A stretch of 64,000 nt of DNA from CAMEGH01 sp052103595 (GTDB taxonomy: Bacteria; Patescibacteriota; Saccharimonadia; Saccharimonadales; Saccharimonadaceae). A program made the position numbers and the translations under genes. Below, one piece after another: positions 8,261 through 15,976 of the stretch; positions within the stretch are counted from its first letter, which is position 1; each line of letters starts with the position of its first letter. The notes beneath the pieces are model-generated. The model was not told where the DNA came from, searched no databases, and saw nothing but the letters and a program-made list of their open reading frames with translations. Where the stretch lies: contig JBQEKC010000001.1 of assembly GCA_052103595.1 (NCBI GenBank), positions 310,001-374,000 of the forward strand, in the 5' to 3' direction.

Positions 8261-8812
8261 GCGGTAAAATACAAGGGTAGCACCAGAATAACTTCGAGCT
8301 ACGTCCACCACAACGTCCCTGTTATCTCTAAGATTAACACTCTCCTCACACTTACCTGGTTTAGATAATACCATAAGCGCCCCTGGTTTGAGAAGCCCTA
8401 AAAGCCGTTCGATTGTGGATAAATGCCGCTCAAAATCATAATACGGAGGATCAACAAAGATTACGTCGAATTTTGCATCGGGGTTGGTAGAAATCCACGA
8501 ATTCACGCGCGTACGATACAGCTTAGCCCGTTCTTCGTCGAGGCCAAGTCGATCGATATTATTGGCGATGACTTTTTGCGCCACTCGCCCGCTCTCAATC
8601 AGCGAAACGTGCGCTGCGCCGCGACTTAACGCCTCTAAGCCCACAGCACCCGTGCCAGCATACGCGTCAAGCACCTCGGCGCCCTTTAGCTCATGCTGGA
8701 TTGAGTTAAACAGTGCATTGCGAATCCGCTCGCCCATTGGGTGTGTTCCACGACCGCGCGGCGAATCAAGCAGACGTCCACCAAATTCTCCACCAACAAT
8801 ACGTACCCTCAT
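8249..8812 (-). CDS. rsmD: 16S rRNA (guanine966-N2)-methyltransferase RsmD
   Basis: The 187-residue SAM-dependent enzyme methylates G966 of 16S rRNA in the 30S head. Motifs seen are the N-terminal RIVGGEFGGRLLDSPRG, the SAM-binding VLDAYAGTGAVGLEALSRGA (about residues 47-66) and the catalytic VDPPYYDF (about residues 121-128) of N2-guanine methyltransferases. Length is normal. Its ATG overlaps the TGA of the upstream 274-aa gene (ATGA), so it is translationally coupled as the last gene of the tyrS-recG operon. Confidence 0.9.
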   Translation of the reverse strand: MRVRIVGGEFGGRLLDSPRGRGTHPMGERIRNALFNSIQHELKGAEVLDAYAGTGAVGLEALSRGAAHVSLIESGRVAQKVIANNIDRLGLDEERAKLYRTRVNSWISTNPDAKFDVIFVDPPYYDFERHLSTIERLLGLLKPGALMVLSKPGKCEESVNLRDNRDVVVDVARSYSGATLVFYRKKA

Positions 8813-9633
8813 GAACGTCGCCTTTCAGTCATCATAATTGAGGTGTACCAACCCATTGCTACCGCCTTAATGATTAACGGCACTAATTCTTTGGTGGTTT
8901 CTTTCGCTAAGTGCCGTGTCCAGCCCTTTTTCTGGAACTCGTCATACATTTTCATGGCGTGGACTTCATTCATAATATCAACGTACAATTTGCGAAAACC
9001 ATGCGTTTCAAGCGCAGCAATATCTTGCCCGTTAAATTTGTGGTGCACATTCGTAAGCTTTGCGGTCGAAATTGCCACCGCGATGCCCAGCTCAAAACTA
9101 AGATGTGTCGTCATAACACCCTTTGTGCCCCAAAATTCCCAATTGTTGCCGATCGACTCGAGCCGCGTTTCGCCTGGCATCAAAATCTTTCCTTTTGCGC
9201 TGGTACGCGTTTCAATCCCTTCGCCGCCACGAAGTTCTTCAAGCTTGGCTTCAAACGGATAATGATGCGCCGGCGTTAAACCATCGGTAATCGCGTGCGC
9301 CATCCAGGCAGCTTCAAAGGCAGCGCGCTCCATATTCTCTTCTTGCAAAGCGGCGGCTAGATTTTCCTGATGTTCGGTAATCATATCTAGCAGCGCCGTA
9401 TCGTTTGGATCTTCTGGGTTGATAAAATGCCACGGTTCGTCTTTAGCGGGACTTTTGCGCTTAATACCATCGGGGCCGTTTTTGCCTTCAAAATGCAAAA
9501 TGTGCTTTATTTCAGGAAACGTAACATCATGCGGAATAAGCGGCCGAAGTTGGCGCTTGGCAACTCGGTCGATCCGCTGATGGACGCCCATAATGCGGCC
9601 AGATTTTGTTCGAAAAGTGGTTCCTGCGTACAT
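8809..9633 (-). CDS. Conserved hypothetical protein with phospholipase C/P1 nuclease-like histidine pattern
   Basis: The 274-residue soluble protein begins MYAGTTFRTKSGRIMGVHQRIDRVA. Histidines and acids in EPWHFINPEDPND (about residues 66-78) and in AWMAHAITDGLTPAHHYPFE (about residues 109-128) are reminiscent of the zinc-binding all-helical fold of zinc-dependent phospholipase C and S1/P1 nucleases. This is a pattern impression, not a clear family match, and there is no signal peptide. It starts 2 nt after the recG stop and overlaps rsmD by 4 nt. Its role is unknown. Confidence 0.55.
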   Translation of the reverse strand: MYAGTTFRTKSGRIMGVHQRIDRVAKRQLRPLIPHDVTFPEIKHILHFEGKNGPDGIKRKSPAKDEPWHFINPEDPNDTALLDMITEHQENLAAALQEENMERAAFEAAWMAHAITDGLTPAHHYPFEAKLEELRGGEGIETRTSAKGKILMPGETRLESIGNNWEFWGTKGVMTTHLSFELGIAVAISTAKLTNVHHKFNGQDIAALETHGFRKLYVDIMNEVHAMKMYDEFQKKGWTRHLAKETTKELVPLIIKAVAMGWYTSIMMTERRRS

Positions 9634-9634
9634 A

Positions 9635-11668
9635 TTAATTTAGTGTTGTAAGCCGCTGGTAATTGTGTACGCGGCTTGATAACTGTTTATATTGTACCAA
9701 ATCCTCGCCCGAATCAATAAATCGCTTGGTCTCTGCTTGAGCGCGAGCAATAAGTTTCGTATCGGCCAGCGTGGCAATGCGCAGATTAAGCGCGCCGTGC
9801 TGCATGCGGCCGTAGATTTCACCGGGGCCGCGTAGCTTCAAGTCAACTTCTGCCAAGTAGAATCCATCGTTTGATTTTTCGATTTCGCGCAGACGCTGGG
9901 TTGGCTTTTTGTTGTCACTGGTAACCAAATGGCAGTAGCTTTGGTAGCTGCTTCGCCCCACGCGACCGCGTAATTGGTGTAGCTGGCTCAAGCCAAATCG
10001 GTCCGCATTTTCGATCAAAATTACTGTGGCGTTTGGCACGTTTACACCTACCTCTACTACCGTGGTGCTGACTAAAATATCAACCTTGCCATCGGCAAAT
10101 TGCTGCATAACAGCTTCTTTTTCGGCCGCAGATAATTTACCGTGCAGCAACCCAACCGTGCGATGCCGAAACACTGTACTGCGCAGTTTGCGATATTCGG
10201 CTTCGACAGATTTTACGTCGTTTTCGGGGTTTTCATCAATCAGGCTGCAAATGATATAAGCTTGGCGACCAGCAGCAAGTTCAACGTCGATTTTTTCATA
10301 GAGCGTTTCGGCGCTGGTTGGTTGCCAAATTTTTGTAGCAATTGGGCGGCGGCCAGCGGGCAGTTCATCAAGCACACTTACTTCGAGCTCACCAAATACT
10401 GTTAATTGGAGCGAACGTGGAATTGGCGTGGCGGTCATTGCCAAAAGATGCGGCATATGGGGTGATTTTTCGAGCAAGGCTTGGCGCTGCTTCACGCCAA
10501 AACGGTGCTGTTCGTCGATCACCACAAAACCGAGTTTATGATAGTGCACGGTTTTTTGGATGAGCGCGTGCGTGCCAACGATCACATCGATTTTTCCGTT
10601 CGAAAGTTCTTGCAATAACGTTTTACGAGCCGCGCCCTTGACGCTCCCTGTCAGCAGCGCAACTTTCATGCCAAACGACGCAAGTAATCCGTGTAGTGTT
10701 TCGGCGTGCTGGGAAGCAAGAATTTCGGTCGGCGCCATAATGGCCGTTTGCAGACCTGCCTGCGCGCACGAATACGCCGCTAAACCTGCCACAACTGTTT
10801 TTCCCGATCCAACATCGCCCTGCAGCAGCCGGTTCATCGGCTCATTCGACGCAAAATCTTGGATAATTTGCCACGCTGCTCGGCGCTGCGCCCCTGTTAG
10901 CGGAAACGGCAAGTTTTTCACAAACTCCGCTACGCGCGGTTGCTCAAACGGAATCTCCCAACCTTGTAGCTTGCTATTTTCGCGCTTGTTGAGCTGGCTC
11001 GCCATCAGTAGTTCAAATAATTCTTCGAACGCTAGGCGCTCCTTGGCACGAGCGAGCGCTTCTTCGCTGGAAGGAAAATGCATTTCTACGTACGCATCGC
11101 CTCGCGAAAGCAGCTTTTGCGTTTCTATAACACTTTGTGGCAGTGTTTCAGGCAGCATGACCATCGTGGGGCGCACACTTTCAATCAATTTGCGCAATTG
11201 CTGAGGTTTCACATCTTTAATGACGCGGTAAATTGGCGCTAAAAATTCGGTCGGTTCGGCTTCGGCGAAAGCGCGCGGTTTTTCAACCGCAGGATTGGTA
11301 AGTTGATAGCGATTGTAAGTAAATTCGAACGTACCACTAAACAAAAACTCTTGGTCGGGTGAAAGTTGCGTAGCGCGATACGGCTGATTGAACCACACAG
11401 CGCGGATCTTATCTTTGCCATCGGTGAGTGTAGCAGTCGTGACGCGCAAGCCACGGCGCACCTGCCTCGTTTCAACTTTTTCGCAGCGCGCCAAAATTGT
11501 TACTTTGCCCGGCTCTAATTGCGCAATACTGGTAGCAGCCGAGAAATCTTCATGTCGGCGCGGCAACCAATCAATCAAATCGCCAACAGTACGAATGCCC
11601 ACGCGAGCAAACGCCTGCGTCAGCTTTTCGCCCACTCCCTTGAGCTCAGAAACAGAGGACGCCAGCAT
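9635..11668 (-). CDS. recG: ATP-dependent DNA helicase RecG
   Basis: The 677-residue branched-DNA helicase reverses stalled replication forks. The N-terminal wedge/OB domain includes LARCEKVETRQVRRG (about residues 55-69). Helicase motifs are Walker A LLQGDVGSGKTVVAG, motif II DEQHRFGV, motif III MTATPIPR, and C-terminal TTVVEVGVNVPNA and QLRGRVGR. Length is normal. It starts 4 nt after the phosphohexomutase stop without its own Shine-Dalgarno, implying coupling. Confidence 0.95.
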   Translation of the reverse strand: MLASSVSELKGVGEKLTQAFARVGIRTVGDLIDWLPRRHEDFSAATSIAQLEPGKVTILARCEKVETRQVRRGLRVTTATLTDGKDKIRAVWFNQPYRATQLSPDQEFLFSGTFEFTYNRYQLTNPAVEKPRAFAEAEPTEFLAPIYRVIKDVKPQQLRKLIESVRPTMVMLPETLPQSVIETQKLLSRGDAYVEMHFPSSEEALARAKERLAFEELFELLMASQLNKRENSKLQGWEIPFEQPRVAEFVKNLPFPLTGAQRRAAWQIIQDFASNEPMNRLLQGDVGSGKTVVAGLAAYSCAQAGLQTAIMAPTEILASQHAETLHGLLASFGMKVALLTGSVKGAARKTLLQELSNGKIDVIVGTHALIQKTVHYHKLGFVVIDEQHRFGVKQRQALLEKSPHMPHLLAMTATPIPRSLQLTVFGELEVSVLDELPAGRRPIATKIWQPTSAETLYEKIDVELAAGRQAYIICSLIDENPENDVKSVEAEYRKLRSTVFRHRTVGLLHGKLSAAEKEAVMQQFADGKVDILVSTTVVEVGVNVPNATVILIENADRFGLSQLHQLRGRVGRSSYQSYCHLVTSDNKKPTQRLREIEKSNDGFYLAEVDLKLRGPGEIYGRMQHGALNLRIATLADTKLIARAQAETKRFIDSGEDLVQYKQLSSRVHNYQRLTTLN

Positions 11669-11671
11669 ACG

Positions 11672-13456
11672 TTAGAGTGCGGTAATTTGTGCTTCGAGCG
11701 CGGTACTAAGCTCGGCAAGTTGCGACTGCACTTCAGACAATTGCTTCGCCACTGCGTCAATATCTTGCGCATTTGCAGTCTCATACCACTGCATATATAG
11801 CTTTAGCTTTGGTTCAGTGCCGCTCGGACGCACGGTAATACGGCAGCGTGCGTCACCCAGCTCAAACACCAATACATTACCATTGATGCAGTCAATTTGT
11901 GTCGCGGTACCAGTTTGCGTATCACGGCGCACTAACGTTTTATAATCTTGCACAGCTGTCACTTCGTATCCGGCTAGCACCTCAGGCGTTTCATCACGAA
12001 GATGCTGCATAATACCTTGCATCCTGCTAAATCCATCAGCGCCTGGCAGTTGCACATTCACCAAGCTTTCAACATACAATCCATATTCGGCAAATAATTG
12101 CAGTAACCGGTCGTACAGAGTAAGGTTCTTTTCTTTCAATTCTGCTGCATATTCTGCCAATAACAACGCACCGCTTGCACCATCTTTATCACGCGCATAG
12201 GTACCCTTCAGCAGCCCATAACTTTCTTCGCCACCGATAATGAACTGCTCGCTTGAGCCTTCTTTATTACGGATCAATTCACCAATATATTTAAAGCCGA
12301 TTAGCATATTGTCGTAAATATTCACGCCATAACCGTGCGCCAGCGCATTCAGCATGTCGGTGGTGACAATTGTTTTTGCTAGATAATGTTCAGAGGTCAG
12401 TTCACCCCTTTCTTGCATATGCTGCAGTACGTAATCTGCAGCTAGCGCCGCCGATTGGTTACCGTTTAGATATACAGGCTCGTTATTTTGGCGTACAACC
12501 ACTCCAATACGGTCTGCGTCTGGGTCGTTTGTAATGGCGATGTCAGCGCGCTCGTCCATCATTTTTTGTACAGCAAGTTCGTTGGCTGCTTTTTCTTCAG
12601 GATTTGGTTTTCCACTTGGGATCGATGGAAAATTACCATCAGGTACCATTTGTTCATCAACCGGGCGAATATCGCTAAATCCAGCCTTTTGCAACACAGG
12701 GATCACATTTGTTTGGCCAGCACCATGCAGTGGCGAATAAACAATTGAAAGATCACGGGCGGCGCCCATTGCTTCGTTAGCCGCCGCAGCCACGTACGCT
12801 TCGTCGACATCGTTGCCCAGCACCACGATAGTACCAGCCGCAACCGCCTCATCGTAATCGACAGTGTCAATTTCGCCACCCTTCGCAGCTTCAGCCAAAA
12901 CACCCGTATCGTGTGGTGGCACAATTTGTGCGCCATCATCCCAATATGCTTTAAACCCGTTATCGGTTGGTGGATTATGGCTGGCAGTAATCACCACGCC
13001 AACGGCTGCTTGCAAATGTCGCACAGCAAAACTAAGCTCTGGCGTCGCACGAAAGCCATCAAACAGGTAGACCTTAAAACCGTTTGCCGCACAAACCTGC
13101 GCAGCGAAAGTGGTAAATTCATCAGCCGTAAGACGTGTATCATGCACGATTACTACACCCCTTTTTCCAGCCTCAGCATCAACCGAAAGCGCATACCGAC
13201 ATAACGCCTGCGCACTTTCTCCCACAGTAACTTTATTGAGTCGATTCGAACCAATACCTGTCATCCCACGACGGCCGCCAGTACCAAATTCTACCTCTTT
13301 GAAGAACGCATCTTCAAGTTCTTGCCAACGTTCATCGCTAATCATCTGACGGAGTTCGTCTTGATACATGGCATATTTTGGCTGCGTCAACCACGTTGCG
13401 ATATTCGCCTCGGCTGCTGGCGAAACATTCCCTTTTACTGCGTCAATCGGCTGCAT
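11672..13456 (-). CDS. pgm: Phosphoglucomutase/phosphomannomutase (alpha-D-phosphohexomutase)
   Basis: The 594-residue enzyme interconverts hexose-1- and hexose-6-phosphates. The catalytic phosphoserine loop ITASHNPPTDNGFKAYW (about residues 155-171), the metal loop TNDPDADRIGV, the sugar-binding GGEESYGLLKG and the phosphate-binding RPSGTEPKLKLY are all present. Length and motifs fit the glucose-1,6-bisphosphate-dependent PgcA-type family. Glucose-1-phosphate would feed GalU at 42578. The start has GGAGG 6 nt upstream, and TAATG joins it to the YibE/F gene. Confidence 0.92.
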   Translation of the reverse strand: MQPIDAVKGNVSPAAEANIATWLTQPKYAMYQDELRQMISDERWQELEDAFFKEVEFGTGGRRGMTGIGSNRLNKVTVGESAQALCRYALSVDAEAGKRGVVIVHDTRLTADEFTTFAAQVCAANGFKVYLFDGFRATPELSFAVRHLQAAVGVVITASHNPPTDNGFKAYWDDGAQIVPPHDTGVLAEAAKGGEIDTVDYDEAVAAGTIVVLGNDVDEAYVAAAANEAMGAARDLSIVYSPLHGAGQTNVIPVLQKAGFSDIRPVDEQMVPDGNFPSIPSGKPNPEEKAANELAVQKMMDERADIAITNDPDADRIGVVVRQNNEPVYLNGNQSAALAADYVLQHMQERGELTSEHYLAKTIVTTDMLNALAHGYGVNIYDNMLIGFKYIGELIRNKEGSSEQFIIGGEESYGLLKGTYARDKDGASGALLLAEYAAELKEKNLTLYDRLLQLFAEYGLYVESLVNVQLPGADGFSRMQGIMQHLRDETPEVLAGYEVTAVQDYKTLVRRDTQTGTATQIDCINGNVLVFELGDARCRITVRPSGTEPKLKLYMQWYETANAQDIDAVAKQLSEVQSQLAELSTALEAQITAL

Positions 13457-14607
13457 TATTGTCCTCCACTTTTAGGCTTACTACGTTTTAGTGTAGCAAA
13501 AATCTGGTTTTTATGCAGGATGAGAAACGCGCCAATTGCTGTTGCAGCGGGCACCGCAAGCACTAGCGCCATACTTGAAACCAACGTACGGATGATCTCC
13601 TGCGAAATAAACTCGCTATTAAACAGAAGGAGAATCGAGCGCGTTGGATCAAAATTGAGCACCATTGAAAGCACAATTGGCAGCGAGACGCCAATATAAG
13701 CAAGTGCCAAAGTATTCACCAGCGACGCCACATGCTCTCGCCCGACCGATCGTCCGTGAGTGAAAAGTTGGCTAAACGTTAGTTTCGGCTGTGCTTTATG
13801 CAGTTCATCGATAGCGGCAGTTTGGGCGGTAACGATATCATCCAACACACCGAGCGTAGCGATAATGATGCCGCCAACCAGCACACCACGTAAGTCAATT
13901 GCTGATTCTGTCGTCGCTAAAAGTGATGAAGTTTCGTCATAGATACCGGTAAGGTGTCCGAGCCACCCGCCGAGCAATGCAAACCCAACCGCCACACACA
14001 AGATAAAAAGAATACTTAGTAGAGACACTGCGGTTCTCCAGCGCCATCCATGAGCCACCACCACAGAAATGATGGCAATTCCAAACGCCGCCGCCACACA
14101 CGCCCAAAATGCGTTCACACCGTTTAATACTGCAGGAATGAGCCCCGCCGCAATCACTAATACGCTCGTGGCTAATCCAACAATACTCATAAGACCTTGT
14201 TTACCACCCACAATGACCACCAATAAAATAAACAAAAATGCCAAAAGAGCAATGCCTGGAATCCGCCAAAACTCAGTAGCATATCCGTTTGTTAAGCCGC
14301 TGCGATCCATATCAACCAAGACGCGGTCGCCTGGCGTCGGTCGGACAGAGATAAATGTCACGTCAACTATTAAACCACGACGTGCGCCATCTTCGATCTT
14401 AACTGAACCTTTGCCTCCTTCAATCGCCACCACAGTTGCGCGAGCCGACGTTCGACTTGGCGCATTTTCTGAAACATAGAATGATTCTGTCTTGTCGATG
14501 GAGGCGTCGTACGGTGAAACAAAAAACCACACCAACACGCTCGCTAACACAAGGATACTCGTTATTGTCGCCAGCCATAGAAGTGATTTTTTGTAACGAC
14601 GAAGCAT
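13456..14607 (-). CDS. YibE/F-family membrane protein
   Basis: A 383-residue protein with an N-terminal membrane anchor, an extracytoplasmic beta-rich segment (about residues 40-120) and about seven further membrane segments. The motif LGVLDDIVTAQTAAIDEL and the block GREHVASLVNTLALAYIGVSLPI are typical of YibE/F proteins, whose function is not established. I use the ATG at 14607 because AGGTGGGG precedes it by 3-6 nt; a longer frame with TTG at 14655 would overlap tyrS. Confidence 0.8.
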   Translation of the reverse strand: MLRRYKKSLLWLATITSILVLASVLVWFFVSPYDASIDKTESFYVSENAPSRTSARATVVAIEGGKGSVKIEDGARRGLIVDVTFISVRPTPGDRVLVDMDRSGLTNGYATEFWRIPGIALLAFLFILLVVIVGGKQGLMSIVGLATSVLVIAAGLIPAVLNGVNAFWACVAAAFGIAIISVVVAHGWRWRTAVSLLSILFILCVAVGFALLGGWLGHLTGIYDETSSLLATTESAIDLRGVLVGGIIIATLGVLDDIVTAQTAAIDELHKAQPKLTFSQLFTHGRSVGREHVASLVNTLALAYIGVSLPIVLSMVLNFDPTRSILLLFNSEFISQEIIRTLVSSMALVLAVPAATAIGAFLILHKNQIFATLKRSKPKSGGQ

Positions 14608-14641
14608 TTCCCCACCTTTTCCTTGCAAAAATTCTTTCACT

Positions 14642-15853
14642 TTAGCCCACCACAAGCACGAAGCTGTTCTTGCCTTTTTTTACTAGTGATGGTATTGAAA
14701 TTACACTGTCGTCATGAACTTTTTCACCGTTAAGCGAAATAGCGTTACCATCAATAAGCCGCCGTGCTTCGCCATTGCTTTTTGCCACGCCAGCTGCAAC
14801 CAGTGTTTCAATAACAGTGGCACCTAACGGCTGAACTGGCAGTTCGTCGTGTAGCACGTCAATCGTTGCACCATCAAGCGCAAAAGCATCTTTTTGGAAG
14901 AGAACTTGACTAGCGTTTTGCACTGCATTTGCACGGTCCTCGCCATGAATCAAACGAGCCACTTCAGCAGCAAGCACTTTTTGCAATTCACGCGCACCTG
15001 GATTTTGGCGATGACGTTCAATCAGCGCAAATACCTCATCTTTGGGCAGCAAAGTGTAGATTTTAATCAAATCTTCAGCGGTTTCGTCATCTACGTTTAA
15101 CCAGAATTGGTAGAATTTGTATGGGCTGGTTTTTGTGCCGTCAAGCCACACCGCACCGCCTTCGCTTTTGCCAAATTTGATGCCCGTTTGCTTGTTGATA
15201 ACCAGCGGTGTCGTGTACACATGCGCTTCGCCGCCGCCAAGTTTTCGCACCAGCGACACACCAGTAATGCTATTGCCCCACTGATCAGCGCCGGCCAACT
15301 GCAGCGTCACGCCCTTTTCGCGGAAGAGATGCAAAAAGTCGTATCCCTGAATCAAGCTGTAGCTAAATTCACCATAACTAATACCGCTGCCGCCTTCGCC
15401 AATACGCTGCTGTACAAAATCGCGATCCAAAAGTTGCGTCATACTTACGTGCTTACCAACCGTGTGCAAAAATTCAATGTAGTTAATGTTTTTAAACCAG
15501 TCGTAATTATTCACTACTTCAAACGGTTTGCCATCGAACAACATCGCAAATTGCTTTTTTAGGCCTTCAACGTTTTTTTCTACCGTGTCAATCTCACGCA
15601 AATCACGTTCTTGTTTTTTGCCGTCCGGGTCGCCAATCATCCCGGTAGCACCGCCCGCCAGCAAAATCACTTTGTGACCATGATCCATAAAATGACGCAC
15701 CATCATCATGGCTGCCAAATTACCAATCGTCATACTATCGGCACTTGGGTCAACACCTAAATAGAGCGTTCGGGGAGTATTTACATCAGTAATATCTGCA
15801 AACGTCGTTTGATTTACAAAACCACGCCAGCTCAGTTCTTCAGCCAGGGTCAT
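14642..15853 (-). CDS. tyrS: Tyrosyl-tRNA synthetase
   Basis: The 403-residue class I synthetase has DPSADSMTIGNL as the HIGH region (about residues 34-45), a tyrosine-binding QLAGADQWGNS segment, KFGKSEGGAVW as KMSKS, and a C-terminal S4-like RNA-binding domain (about residues 340-403). The start at 15853 is fixed by an AAAAGGAG Shine-Dalgarno 6 nt upstream; the frame extends further 5' but lacks family similarity. A TGT TACAAT -10 box near 15889-15897 gives a leader of about 33 nt. Confidence 0.95.
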   Translation of the reverse strand: MTLAEELSWRGFVNQTTFADITDVNTPRTLYLGVDPSADSMTIGNLAAMMMVRHFMDHGHKVILLAGGATGMIGDPDGKKQERDLREIDTVEKNVEGLKKQFAMLFDGKPFEVVNNYDWFKNINYIEFLHTVGKHVSMTQLLDRDFVQQRIGEGGSGISYGEFSYSLIQGYDFLHLFREKGVTLQLAGADQWGNSITGVSLVRKLGGGEAHVYTTPLVINKQTGIKFGKSEGGAVWLDGTKTSPYKFYQFWLNVDDETAEDLIKIYTLLPKDEVFALIERHRQNPGARELQKVLAAEVARLIHGEDRANAVQNASQVLFQKDAFALDGATIDVLHDELPVQPLGATVIETLVAAGVAKSNGEARRLIDGNAISLNGEKVHDDSVISIPSLVKKGKNSFVLVVG

Positions 15854-15924
15854 AGCCACTCCTTTTATCTTTATTCTTCTGCAGTTTATTGTAACAAATA
15901 GACTAGCAAGGCGCCTAGTACATT

Positions 15925-15933
15925 TGCTATAAT
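15925..15933 (+). promoter_or_regulatory. Extended -10 promoter of the penicillin-binding protein gene
   Basis: TGC TATAAT; the predicted start is near 15940. It is divergent from the tyrS promoter. Confidence 0.65.
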
Positions 15934-15949
15934 GAGGGAAATAACGCTT

Positions 15950-15976
15950 ATGAAAGAAGTATCGGGACGTGAATAA
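15950..15976 (+). other. Possible 8-codon upstream reading frame overlapping the PBP start
   Basis: The first ATG of the predicted PBP transcript opens MKEVSGRE and then TAA. The stop lies 3 nt past the GTG start (15969) of the PBP gene, in a different frame. The PBP start has only a weak AAGAAG Shine-Dalgarno, so reinitiation is possible. Confidence 0.35.
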
